Below, piece after piece: positions 43,711 to 52,351 of a DNA stretch of 64,000 bases. The translations under genes and the position numbers were made by a program. The notes under the pieces were generated by a model. It ran no database searches. It was not told the DNA's origin and saw only the letters and a list, made by a program, of their open reading frames with translations. The stretch is from an uncultured Streptomyces sp. (GTDB lineage: Bacteria > Actinomycetota > Actinomycetes > Streptomycetales > Streptomycetaceae), in contig NZ_CANLBS010000019.1 in the NCBI RefSeq assembly GCF_947488945.1, positions 62,001 to 126,000 of the forward strand, read 5' to 3'. Positions within the stretch are counted from its first letter, which is position 1; the number at the start of each line of letters is the position of its first letter.

Positions 43711-44394
43711 TCAGCTCGTGAAGAACTCGGTGATCTCGTGGGCCACCTGGTCGGCGTGGGTCCGGTGGACGTGGTGGCCGCCGGGGACGGTGATCAGGCG
43801 GCAGTCCGGGATCTGCGAGGCCAGGTCGGGGAGGCGGTCCTGCGGCATTCTGCTGGCGGGGCCGCCGGAGATGATCAGGGTGGGCGACACGATCTCGCCG
43901 AGGCTGTCCGCCCATGCGGCGTCGGGCTCGGTCAGTTGGGCGCGGACCACCGGGACGGCGTTCTCGTCGTAGTCCACCGGCCCCTCGGGCCGTCCCGCCG
44001 GGCCGACGTCTCCGGGATAGGGCGCGGGCGTCTCGACCAGGACCAGGCGCTCGACGCGGTCGGCGTGCTCCTCGGCCACCAGCAGGGCGACCGCCCCGCC
44101 CATGCCGTGCCCGACCAGCCCGACGCGGTCCAGCTCGCAGGCGTCGAGGAAACCGACGACGTCCTCGCGCATGTCCTCCAGCACGTACTCGTCGGGCCAG
44201 TCGCTCTCGCCGTGGCCGCGCAGGTCGAGGCCATACACCCGCCACTCGGCGCCGAGCAGGCTGCCGGCGGCCTCCCAGTCGGCGGCGGAACCGCCGAGAC
44301 CGTGCAGCAGGACCACCGGCGAGCCGAACGGGTCTCCCCAGGTCCGGTACGCCAGCCGCACATCGCCGACATCCACAACAGACTGATCTTCCAT
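43711..44394 (-). CDS. Alpha/beta-hydrolase-fold protein lacking the serine nucleophile
   Basis: 227 aa from ATG 44394 (MEDQSVVDVGDVRLAYRTWGD). It has the fold markers VVLLHGLGGSAADW (oxyanion loop), VYGLDLRGHGESD and a His-containing C-terminal loop VPGGHHVHRTH. The nucleophile elbow reads VGHGMGGAVAL, where almost all relatives have VGHSMGG: Gly97 (codon at 44104-44106) replaces the catalytic Ser. Unless the base is a sequencing error, it cannot be a classical esterase; a binding, cofactor-free or receptor-like role is possible. It is divergent from chitosanase 1 with 65 nt between. Confidence 0.88.
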   Translation of the reverse strand: MEDQSVVDVGDVRLAYRTWGDPFGSPVVLLHGLGGSAADWEAAGSLLGAEWRVYGLDLRGHGESDWPDEYVLEDMREDVVGFLDACELDRVGLVGHGMGGAVALLVAEEHADRVERLVLVETPAPYPGDVGPAGRPEGPVDYDENAVPVVRAQLTEPDAAWADSLGEIVSPTLIISGGPASRMPQDRLPDLASQIPDCRLITVPGGHHVHRTHADQVAHEITEFFTS

Positions 44395-44459
44395 ACCCCT
44401 GACGCTACAGCGGCGGCACCGCCTCCGGACGCCACGCCTCCGCCTGGCAGGCTTGGGCC

Positions 44460-45287
44460 GTGAAACGCACCATGATCCGCCCCGCCTGCGCGGTCCTCGC
44501 CCTGACCGCCGTACTGCTGAGCGGTTGCTCCGGCCCGGACAGGACGTCCGACGCGCCGGAGAAGGGGCTGGACGATCCGGCAAAGAAACGGATCGCCATG
44601 CAGCTCGTCTCCAGCGCGGAGAACTCCACGCTGGACTGGAAGGACCAGTACTCCTACATCGAGGACATCGGCGACGGCCGCGGCTACACCGCCGGCATCA
44701 TCGGCTTCTGCTCCGGCACCAGCGACCTGCTCTCCGTCGTGGAGAGGTACGCCGAAGCGCGACCCGGCAATCCGCTGGAACGTTTCCTGCCCGCCCTGCG
44801 CGAGGTCGACGGAACCGATTCGCACGCCGGGCTCGGCACCCCCTTCACCAGGGCGTGGGCCACGGCCGCGAAGGACGGGAGATTCCGCGCGGCGCAGGAC
44901 GCGGAGCTGGACGAGACCTATTTCGACCCGGCGGTCGCACGCGCCAAGGACGACGGGCTGAGCGCGCTCGGCCAGTTCGTCTACTACGACGCCTACGTCA
45001 TGCACGGCGCGGGCGACACCGAGGGCACGGTCGGGTTCCGCACGATCCGGCGGCAGGCCCTCGAATCCGCCGACACTCCGGCCGACGGGGGCGACGAGGA
45101 GGAGTACCTCGACGCGTTCCTGGACGCCCGGGTCGCCGCCATCCGCAAGGAGCCCTCGCACACCGACACCAGCCGGGTGGAGACCGAGCAGCGCGTCTTC
45201 GTGCGCGAGGGCCGTCTCCAGTTGGAGACGCCACTGCGCTGGAAGGTGTACGGAGAGTCGTACCGCATCGACGGCGATGAGCGCTGA
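44460..45287 (+). CDS. Chitosanase, GH46 family, copy 1 (lipoprotein)
   Basis: 275 aa from GTG 44460; ATG 44472 (MIRPACAV) is an alternative. A lipobox (LTAVLLSGC) near residue 24 predicts anchoring to the membrane. The GH46 domain has catalytic Glu54 in SSAENSTLDW and Asp72 in IEDIGDGRGYT. The 18-residue spacing is the same as Glu22/Asp40 of the well-studied Streptomyces N174 chitosanase. The end WKVYGESYRID is also typical. It hydrolyses chitosan by an inverting mechanism. A paralogue lies 3.1 kb downstream, across the DUF4157 gene, and is probably a released form. Confidence 0.96.
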   Translation: MKRTMIRPACAVLALTAVLLSGCSGPDRTSDAPEKGLDDPAKKRIAMQLVSSAENSTLDWKDQYSYIEDIGDGRGYTAGIIGFCSGTSDLLSVVERYAEARPGNPLERFLPALREVDGTDSHAGLGTPFTRAWATAAKDGRFRAAQDAELDETYFDPAVARAKDDGLSALGQFVYYDAYVMHGAGDTEGTVGFRTIRRQALESADTPADGGDEEEYLDAFLDARVAAIRKEPSHTDTSRVETEQRVFVREGRLQLETPLRWKVYGESYRIDGDER

Positions 45288-45553
45288 GGGACGACCGAGG
45301 GGTGCGCGGACGATCCGGTCCGGACCGCCGGCCCCATGCGCCGGCACGGTCCTGACGCCCCTCGTCGCAGCGGCTCTTCCGGCACCCCCGCACGCGGGCT
45401 TACGGCGGCTGCCCGACCGGAGCACGTTCCCGGCGACAAAGCCACCCGTCGTTGCCCGGTCACGCGCCCAGGTCTGCCCTTGCGGCCTTCTCCGTACACC
45501 GCTGCCGCCTGTATCAAGGAAGCTGGCAACGCCGACCATGGGGATGGGACTCA

Positions 45554-48301
45554 GTGCGGACGCAACGCAGCGACAGAGCGGGCGAAGAGAGAGAGCCGGA
45601 CCGGGCACCCGCCCCGCGGCGAGAAGCTCCGTCCGCCGCGCGGCGACACGGCGGGTCGGTGGCACCGGGGCTGTCGGCGCTGCAAAGCACGGTGGGCAAC
45701 GCGGCCGTGGTCCAGATGCTCCGGCAGGCCGGCCATCCCGGGGCCCAGGAGGAACACGGGCACGGTGACGGAGGCGGCGACCGGGGCACCGTGGAGCCCG
45801 CCGTGCAGCGCTCCCCCGTGCACGACGTGCTGCGCGCCCCCGGCCGGCCCCTGGACGACGCCACCCGGACGGACATGGAATCCCGCCTCGGGGCGGACTT
45901 CTCCGACGTCCGCATCCACACCGACGGCGCCGCGAAGGCGTCCGCGGCCGAGGTCGGCGCCCGCGCCTACACCTCGGGCAGCCATGTGGTCGTCGGCGAG
46001 GGAGGCGCCGACAAGCACACCCTGGCGCACGAGTTGACGCACGTCATCCAGCAGCGGAAGGGGCCGGTGGCCGGCGCCGACAACGGTGCGGGGCTGCGGG
46101 TGTCGGACCCCGCCGACCGGTTCGAGCGGGAGGCGGAGGCCAACGCCCGCCGGGTGATGAGCGGCCCCGCCCCGAGAGGCGGCCTCCCGGGCACCGGCGC
46201 GCCCCCGGCGCCGGGCGGTGGGAACTCCGCGACGCCGCCCCCCGTACAGCGGGTCTTCGAGGGCGACTTGAGCAACTACAACACCGCTGACGCGATGCAG
46301 GAGCTGAAGGCGCACGTCCCGGGGTCGGCGCCGAAGTGGAGTGAGGTCGACAAGGCGCGTAGGGGAACGACGGCCTACGACACCCTCGACGGCCTCGCGT
46401 CGGCGCTGGGGCTCCAGTCACCGCTACAGTCCGGCGGGACGCCGGCCCCGGCGGTCGCCTCCGGGATCACCGCCCCGACCGCGTCCACCCCTGCCGCAAC
46501 CACCTCGGCCGCGACCACCCCGGCCCGCCCTCCGCGACCGGCGCCGAGGCCTAAACCGACCGGTCTCAGCGGGGCGGGACCGCGGTCGGGCTCCGCGGCT
46601 GCCCCGCAGCAGGTCCCCTCGACGTCGGCCCCCGTACCGCAGCCCCGCACCACCGTGCCTCCGGCGCCGGTCGAAGCGCGGGAGAAGGGGGTCGCCGAGC
46701 AGGTCCCGGTGGACGACTTCGCGAAGAACTCCGCTCGGGCCCGGGAGGAACTGGAGAGGGAGCGAGCCACTCCGCGTCAGTACCTGCGCCCGCGGGGCGC
46801 GAGCCAGTTGAACGCAACGGTGTTCCAGCACATGGCCCAATCCGTGAACATCGCCAACAAGAACCAGGTCATGCCGCACCTCATCGACCAGCTGTACAGC
46901 TGCCTGGAGTGGACCGGCCGGGCGCCCATCGCCGTCTTCACCCACGAGGCCCAGGGCAAGGGCGACCTGATGCTCGGGGTCAAGACCGCCGACGCGCTGC
47001 GTGAGAACTTCCCCCGGACCGAGCAGAACCAGAACGACATCGCACTGCTGACCGCCGAGGCGGCCTACAAGAAGCAGCCGGGCGTGTTCACGGAATCCGG
47101 TCACCCGTTCACCGTGCTGGACGGCGCCGTTCCCGGCGCTCCGCGGCTCGATGCCGGCCAGGGGCCCACCCACACGATCGTCGCCCCGCAGCTCGCCGCG
47201 ACGAAGAACTTCCAGAAGACCGTCGGCCAGTGGGGCAGCACGGTCTCCGCGATGACCGAGTACTCCAAGAAGGAGTCCCTGCCGCCGGGCGCCACCGGGG
47301 CGGGCCACACCACCGGACTCGGCGCGGGAGAGGTCGGCATCACCTTCGACGCCGGCCTGCGCGCGTACAAGCAGGAGCAGGACGGCATCGCGGGCGAGGG
47401 CAACAAGCGGGCGGCCCGACTGGAGAACCTCCAGGCGCTGAAGTCCAAGGAGCTGCTGACCGCGCTCTTCCCGGAAGACCAGGAGCAGGCGGCGAAGGAT
47501 TTCGCCACCGCCGCCACGTCCCGGCTGTACTTCGCCTACTCCAACAAGAGCGCGATGCGGTTCGCGCTCACCGTGGCCGAGGTCGAGAGCGGCAACGCCG
47601 ACGACGTGCACGTCGTCCAGTCCTCGCCCACCCGGATGCCCGCACTCGACGCCACCGTCAAGCAGGACCTCGCGGGGCTCGGGGTGGCCAGGGTCCGGCT
47701 GGTGGAGCTGTCCTCGCAGAGCCCGGCGCCGACGATCACGGTCCAGGAGACCGGCGGCGCCGGCAAGACGATGCACTGGATCCTCACCGACCGGGTCCCG
47801 CACGACGACATGCTGACGCTGATCAAGGCGAGCGAGCCGATCGTGATGACGACCGGCAACCAGAGCACGTCCGAGGCACTGTCGGCCGGCAAGACCATCA
47901 TGTACGAGAGCATCGGCATGGAGCAGAGCAAGGCGTTCCGGCAGTCGCTGTACGCCGGCGCCAAGGTCGGGCAGCCGGACATCGACAGCATCGCCGCCGT
48001 CAGCCGGGACTACGACCGGCGGGGGACCCAGGGCCCCGGACAGCCCCAGTTCAAGGCTGCGGCGGCAGCGCTGAAGAACATGCAACAGGAAGACAAGATG
48101 GGGGCTTTCAGCGACCGGGCCTCCGCCACCAAGGACCTCGGCCGCTGGATCGGCGGGCAGCATCTGCGCGACTACCTGATGAAGACCGACCTCGCCCCCG
48201 AGCTGCGGAGCAAGGAGCAGAAGCTGACGTCGGACTACCGGTCGCCCGGTGCCTACCAGGCTTTCGTCGACCACCTCCTCGCACTCCCGGAAAGCCAGTA
48301 A
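45554..48301 (+). CDS. DUF4157 (eCIS-core) protein with large C-terminal, possibly GT-B-like domain
   Basis: 915 aa from GTG 45554 (VRTQRSDRAGEEREPDRAP); this start and LSALQSTVGNAAVVQMLR are typical of actinobacterial DUF4157 proteins. The DUF4157 domain spans about 85-180, with SPVHDVLRAPGRPLD, DFSDVRIHTDGAA and the metal-protease-like H159-E-L-T-H163. A Pro/Ala/Thr linker (about 265-395) precedes a 500-residue C-terminal region. That region starts APIAVFTHEAQGKGDLMLGVKTADAL and carries IVMTTGNQSTSEALSAGKTIMYE (about 765-787), which resembles the N- and C-lobe loops of GT-B glycosyltransferases by eye. DUF4157 is known to mark cargo or toxins of contractile injection systems. No signal peptide and no injection-system genes in the window. 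Confidence 0.85.
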   Translation: MRTQRSDRAGEEREPDRAPAPRREAPSAARRHGGSVAPGLSALQSTVGNAAVVQMLRQAGHPGAQEEHGHGDGGGDRGTVEPAVQRSPVHDVLRAPGRPLDDATRTDMESRLGADFSDVRIHTDGAAKASAAEVGARAYTSGSHVVVGEGGADKHTLAHELTHVIQQRKGPVAGADNGAGLRVSDPADRFEREAEANARRVMSGPAPRGGLPGTGAPPAPGGGNSATPPPVQRVFEGDLSNYNTADAMQELKAHVPGSAPKWSEVDKARRGTTAYDTLDGLASALGLQSPLQSGGTPAPAVASGITAPTASTPAATTSAATTPARPPRPAPRPKPTGLSGAGPRSGSAAAPQQVPSTSAPVPQPRTTVPPAPVEAREKGVAEQVPVDDFAKNSARAREELERERATPRQYLRPRGASQLNATVFQHMAQSVNIANKNQVMPHLIDQLYSCLEWTGRAPIAVFTHEAQGKGDLMLGVKTADALRENFPRTEQNQNDIALLTAEAAYKKQPGVFTESGHPFTVLDGAVPGAPRLDAGQGPTHTIVAPQLAATKNFQKTVGQWGSTVSAMTEYSKKESLPPGATGAGHTTGLGAGEVGITFDAGLRAYKQEQDGIAGEGNKRAARLENLQALKSKELLTALFPEDQEQAAKDFATAATSRLYFAYSNKSAMRFALTVAEVESGNADDVHVVQSSPTRMPALDATVKQDLAGLGVARVRLVELSSQSPAPTITVQETGGAGKTMHWILTDRVPHDDMLTLIKASEPIVMTTGNQSTSEALSAGKTIMYESIGMEQSKAFRQSLYAGAKVGQPDIDSIAAVSRDYDRRGTQGPGQPQFKAAAAALKNMQQEDKMGAFSDRASATKDLGRWIGGQHLRDYLMKTDLAPELRSKEQKLTSDYRSPGAYQAFVDHLLALPESQ

Positions 48302-48312
48302 GGGCTCATCCG

Positions 48313-48337
48313 GCCGGGCGACGACGCCTCGCCCGGC
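48313..48337 (+). terminator. Hairpin after the DUF4157 gene
   Basis: A 9-bp perfect stem, GCCGGGCGA (48313-48321) with TCGCCCGGC (48329-48337), 12 nt past the stop. Confidence 0.75.
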
Positions 48338-48423
48338 GGCGAGGGAGCGCGCCGGGACACGCACCGCCCTGATAGGAGCTCGTACCGACAGCAGTCCGGC
48401 AGGCGCATCCCTTCGGAGGACCG

Positions 48424-49431
48424 GTGCAGCATTCCCGTGGTCGAACCGTCCCGTCCGTCCGCCCGGCGCGGGCGGTGACCGCAGCGGTGGCCGGGCTGTT
48501 ACTGGTCGCGGCGGCACCGTGCACAGGAGCCGCCGGAGCGGGCGTCGGGGCCGCCAGGGGTTTTCCGGCGGTTCCGGCGCGGGCCCCGGAGGCGCCGGAG
48601 TCCTGGGAGTCGCGGGAGTCCTGGGAGGGCACCATGACCCCGGGCGTCTCCGTGCCGGGGCGTCCGGGCGGAACGGCGGTCGGCGGGACGGCCGGCGCGC
48701 CCGACCACGAGGAGAGAGCCATGACCGGACTGGACGACCCGGAGAAGAAGGACATCGCCATGCGGCTGGTGTCCAGCGCGGAGAACTCCACGCTGGACTG
48801 GAAGAGCCAGTACTCCTACATCGAGGACATCGGCGACGGCCGCGGCTACACCGCCGGCATCATCGGCTTCTGCTCCGGCACCGGCGACATGCTCGGGCTG
48901 GTCGAGCTGTACACGGAGCGCAAGCCCGGCAACGAGCTGGCGGGCTACCTCCCGGCGCTGCGCGCGGTCGACGGCACGGACTCGCACGAGGGCCTCGACC
49001 CCGGCTACCCCGCCGCGTGGAAGCGCGCCGCCGCCGATGCCGTCTTCCGGCGGGCGCAGGACGAAGAGCGGGACCGGGTGTACTTCGGTCCGGCCGTCCG
49101 GCAGGGCAAGGCCGACGGCCTCGGCACGCTCGGCCAGTTCGCGTACTACGACGCCCTCGTCATGCACGGCGGGGGTGACGACAGCGCCTCCTTCGGCGCG
49201 ATCAGGAGGCGCGCGCTGACCACCGCCGAGCCGCCGTCGCGCGGCGGCGACGAGGTGGCGTACCTGCACGCCTTCCTCGACTCCCGCGTCGTGGCGATGC
49301 GGGAGGAGGAGGCGCACTCCGACACCAGCAGGGTGGACACCGCCCAGCGGGTCTTCCTCGACCGGGGCAATCTCCGGCTCGATCCGCCCCTGGTCTGGAA
49401 GGTGTACGGGGACAGCTACCGGATCGACTGA
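48424..49431 (+). CDS. Chitosanase, GH46 family, copy 2 (secreted, TTA codon)
   Basis: 335 aa from GTG 48424 with GGAGGA upstream. A signal peptide with Ala-rich core (AVTAAVAGLLLVAAAPCTGAAGA) is followed by a 50-residue low-complexity linker and a GH46 domain with Glu120 (SSAENSTLDW) and Asp138 (IGDGRGYT). The catalytic domain is closely similar to copy 1, so the two arose by duplication, but this one lacks the lipobox placement of copy 1 and should be released. Leu26, in the signal peptide, is encoded by TTA (48499-48501). In Streptomyces TTA requires the bldA tRNA, so production is likely tied to development. I noticed no other in-frame TTA in the window. Confidence 0.95.
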   Translation: MQHSRGRTVPSVRPARAVTAAVAGLLLVAAAPCTGAAGAGVGAARGFPAVPARAPEAPESWESRESWEGTMTPGVSVPGRPGGTAVGGTAGAPDHEERAMTGLDDPEKKDIAMRLVSSAENSTLDWKSQYSYIEDIGDGRGYTAGIIGFCSGTGDMLGLVELYTERKPGNELAGYLPALRAVDGTDSHEGLDPGYPAAWKRAAADAVFRRAQDEERDRVYFGPAVRQGKADGLGTLGQFAYYDALVMHGGGDDSASFGAIRRRALTTAEPPSRGGDEVAYLHAFLDSRVVAMREEEAHSDTSRVDTAQRVFLDRGNLRLDPPLVWKVYGDSYRID

Positions 49432-49451
49432 CCGCCCGCACGGCCGGGCGG
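49432..49451 (+). terminator. Short hairpin after chitosanase 2
   Basis: CCGCCCG (49432-49438) pairs with CGGGCGG (49445-49451) immediately after the stop codon. Confidence 0.55.
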
Positions 49452-49642
49452 ATCGCACGGCCCCTTCTCCGTAGGATGGCGGCGGACGGCGGCGGACCGG
49501 TTCGGCAGGGTGACCGTGTCCCGGCAGGCCGGCCCGTCCGCCCGTGGGTCCCCGTCGGCCCGTCGGTCCACGCCGCCCGGCGCGCATGGTCGGCGAAAGC
49601 GCGTCCTCGACGAGAAGACGGGCGAAGAGGAGGCGGGAACCG

Positions 49643-50386
49643 ATGTCCCCCGAGCACCCACCCGTGCAGGCCTGCCTCAACGGCAGCCGCGGTACGGCGG
49701 ACCATCCGGCCGTGCCGCTCACTCCGCGGGAGCTGGCCGCCGCCGCCCGCTCGGCGGCGGCGAACGGGGCCGGCAGCGTGCACCTGCACCCCCGGGACGG
49801 GGAGGGCCGCGAGAGCCTGGACGTCCGGTGGGTGGAGCCTGCGGTCCGCGCGGTGCGCCGGACCTGTCCCGGCCTTCCGGTCGGGGTGTCGACCGGTCTG
49901 TGGATGTGCGGCGGCGACGCAGCCCTCCGCGGACGGACGGTGGCGCGGTGGGCCGGCGCTCGGGACCTGCCCGACTTCGCCTCCGTCAACCTGAGCGAGG
50001 ACGGATTCGAGGACCTGACCGGCGTCCTTGCGGAGATGGACGTCGGGGTGGAGGCCGGGGTCTGGTCGGAGCGCGACGCGCGGGCCCTGCTGGACGGCCC
50101 CCGCGCGGACAGCTGCACGCGCGTGCTCGTGGAGCTGATCGACCTGCCGCCCGCGGAGGCGCTGGTCCGGGCGGACCGGATCCTGGGCCTGTTGCGGCGG
50201 GCAGGCTCCACTCCCCCGGTTCTGCTGCACGGCGAGGGTGCGGCCACCTGGCCCGTGCTCGACCGGGCCCTCGCCCTCGGCCTGGAGACCCGCGTCGGAC
50301 TGGAGGACACCCTCACCGGCCCGGACGGCGAACCGGTGGCGGACAACGGGGCCTTGGTCCGGCTCGCCCTGGCCCGTACCGCCTGA
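49643..50386 (+). CDS. BKACE-family (DUF849) beta-keto acid cleavage enzyme
   Basis: 247 aa from ATG 49643 with GAGGAGGCGGG upstream. Family features: QACLNGSRGTADHPAVPLTPRELA at the N-terminus, metal-binding HLHPRD (His-x-His) near residue 46, GVSTGLW, FASVNLSEDGF, and a metal-binding Glu/His later (LHGEG). BKACEs are Zn-dependent (beta/alpha)8 enzymes that cleave beta-keto acids with acetyl-CoA. At 247 aa this is shorter than classical members (270-310) and belongs to a compact actinobacterial subgroup. The substrate cannot be named. It follows chitosanase 2, but a hairpin and 211 nt separate them. Confidence 0.88.
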   Translation: MSPEHPPVQACLNGSRGTADHPAVPLTPRELAAAARSAAANGAGSVHLHPRDGEGRESLDVRWVEPAVRAVRRTCPGLPVGVSTGLWMCGGDAALRGRTVARWAGARDLPDFASVNLSEDGFEDLTGVLAEMDVGVEAGVWSERDARALLDGPRADSCTRVLVELIDLPPAEALVRADRILGLLRRAGSTPPVLLHGEGAATWPVLDRALALGLETRVGLEDTLTGPDGEPVADNGALVRLALARTA

Positions 50387-50513
50387 GCCCTGGACCGGCA
50401 GCCGTACCGCCCTCGCGGGGTGCTCAGTGGTTCGCGGCGGCGGCGTTGTCACACGCCCGCCGCCCGGCCCCGGTGGACCGGGACCGGCGACGAGTGGGCT
50501 CGGGCGTCGGCCG

Positions 50514-51953
50514 TCAGTGCGCCGCGGCCGGGGCGGGGTGCGGCTCGGCGAGTTCCTGCGGCGGCGGGTCGTCCGAGCCCTCGACACCCTGCGCGGTCCG
50601 GCCGATGTGGTTGAAGGCGAGGTTGAGGACGATCGCGACCACGCACCCGGTGGAGATGCCGGAGTCGAGGACGACGAGCAGGTCGTCCGGGAAGGCGTGG
50701 TAGAAGTCGGGGGCGGCGATCGGTATGAGGCCGACGCCGACGGCGGCGGCCACGATGAGGGCGTTCTCGCCCTTCTCCAGCGCGGCGGTGGCGAGGGTCT
50801 GGATGCCGCTGGCGGCGACCGAGCCGAAGAGCACGATGCCCGCCCCGCCGAGCACCGGCAGCGGTACCAGGGCGATCACGGACGCGGCGACGGGCACCAG
50901 GCCGAGGACGAGCAGGATGACACCGCCCGCCGCGACGACGAACCGGCTGCGTACCTTGGTCATCGCCACCAGCCCGATGTTCTGGGCGAAGGCGCTGCAC
51001 ATGAAACCGTTGAACAGCGGGCTGATCGCGCTGCCGAGGGTGTCGGCGCGCAGGCCGCCCTCGATGGTCCGGGCGTCGGCGGGACGGCCGACTATCTTGC
51101 CGAGGGCCAGCATGTCGGCGGTGGACTCGGTCATGCAGACCAGCATCACGATGCACATCGACACGATCGCGGCGACCTCGAACTGCGGTGCGCCGAAGTG
51201 GAACGGGGTGGGGAAGCCGACGAGGTCGGCGTCGCCGAGGGCGCCGAAATCGGTGATGCCGGCGGGTATCGAGATCAGCGTGCCGATGACCAGCCCCAGC
51301 AGGATGGCGATCTGCTGGAGGAAGCCCCGCAGCACCTTGCGCAGCGTCAGCACGATCAGCAGGGTGGCCGCCGCGATGCCGATGTTGGTGGTGGAACCGT
51401 AGTCGTCGGCCGTGGCGTTGCCGCCCTGGGACCAGTTGAAGGCGACGGGGAGCAGCGAGACGCCGATCAGGGTGATGACGGTGCCGGTGACCACCGGTGG
51501 GAAGAAGCGGACCAGCTTGCCGAAGTAGGGCGCGAGGACGAATCCGAGCAGTCCCGCGACGATGATCGCGCCGAAGATGACCGCGATCCCGTCGTGGCCG
51601 CGGTCCTTGCCGATGGCGACCATCGGGGTGACGCCCGCGAAGGAGACGCCGTTGACGAACGGCAGGCGGGCGCCGATGCGCCAGAAGCCGAGGGTCTGGA
51701 GGAGGGTGGCGATGCCTGCCGTGAAGAGGCTCGCGCCCATCAGGAAGGCGGTCTCCTTGACGCTCAGACCGACGGCGGGTCCCACGATCATGGGCGGGGC
51801 GACCACGCCGGCGTACATGGCGGCGACGTGCTGGAGACCGCTGGTGAACAGCTTGAAGGGGGGCAGCTTCTCGTCGCACGGATGGTCCGGTTGCGGTCCC
51901 TCCGGTTCCGTTCCAGCGACATCGGGGGTGGAAAACCTGTGTTCGGCGGCCAC
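50514..51953 (-). CDS. NCS2 xanthine/urate permease
   Basis: 479 aa from GTG 51953 with GGAGGA upstream. About 14 membrane segments and NCS2 family text: FTSGLQHVAAMYAGVVAPPMIVG near the start, and the signature QNIGLVAMTKVRSR (NAT motif Q-N-x-G-x-x-x-x-T-K). The Gln of the motif and the sequence around MTESTADMLALG fit the xanthine/uric-acid subgroup more than uracil permeases. It imports purines with protons for the catabolic genes upstream on the same strand (deaminase, urate oxidase), from which a 542-nt gap with a terminator separates it; an own promoter is likely. Confidence 0.94.
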   Translation of the reverse strand: MAAEHRFSTPDVAGTEPEGPQPDHPCDEKLPPFKLFTSGLQHVAAMYAGVVAPPMIVGPAVGLSVKETAFLMGASLFTAGIATLLQTLGFWRIGARLPFVNGVSFAGVTPMVAIGKDRGHDGIAVIFGAIIVAGLLGFVLAPYFGKLVRFFPPVVTGTVITLIGVSLLPVAFNWSQGGNATADDYGSTTNIGIAAATLLIVLTLRKVLRGFLQQIAILLGLVIGTLISIPAGITDFGALGDADLVGFPTPFHFGAPQFEVAAIVSMCIVMLVCMTESTADMLALGKIVGRPADARTIEGGLRADTLGSAISPLFNGFMCSAFAQNIGLVAMTKVRSRFVVAAGGVILLVLGLVPVAASVIALVPLPVLGGAGIVLFGSVAASGIQTLATAALEKGENALIVAAAVGVGLIPIAAPDFYHAFPDDLLVVLDSGISTGCVVAIVLNLAFNHIGRTAQGVEGSDDPPPQELAEPHPAPAAAH

Positions 51954-52326
51954 GGCGGGTCCTCCGGTCGGTTACGCGTCATCGGCGACGAGCGGGTGTC
52001 AGGGAGGTGGTGCGGTTCTGCGAGGGTGATGCGGTGCTCAACGGTGGAGCGGCTTGCGGGCCCGGACAGGCTGCGGGTGCGGCTTGCGGGGGGGGCGGAG
52101 TGGTCGGCTGTCGAGGGTCAACTCCGTTGTTAAGCACGGCTGTTGACGGAGACCGGGCGTCGGCGGGCGGCAGCGGCGGCCGGGCGGATTCCGGTGCTCC
52201 GGCCGGGTGGGTCCGGGGCCCCGGATGTCGTGTTCCGGTCACGGCCCGTGGTGCGACGACGGCCCGACGGAAGGAGTGGCGGTCGTACGGCGGAGACGTA
52301 CGGCGGCGGGCGGGCGCGCCGGTCAC

Positions 52327-52351
52327 CGGCACCCGCACGGTGCGGGTGCCG
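52327..52351 (-). terminator. Second hairpin downstream of the deaminase gene
   Basis: CGGCACCCGCA (52327-52337) pairs perfectly with TGCGGGTGCCG (52341-52351). Confidence 0.6.

Noticed and set aside
45336..46037. Overlapping plus-strand frames around the DUF4157 start
   Set aside because: They lack motifs, and the frame with LSALQSTVGNAAVVQMLR and DUF4157 text is the coding one.
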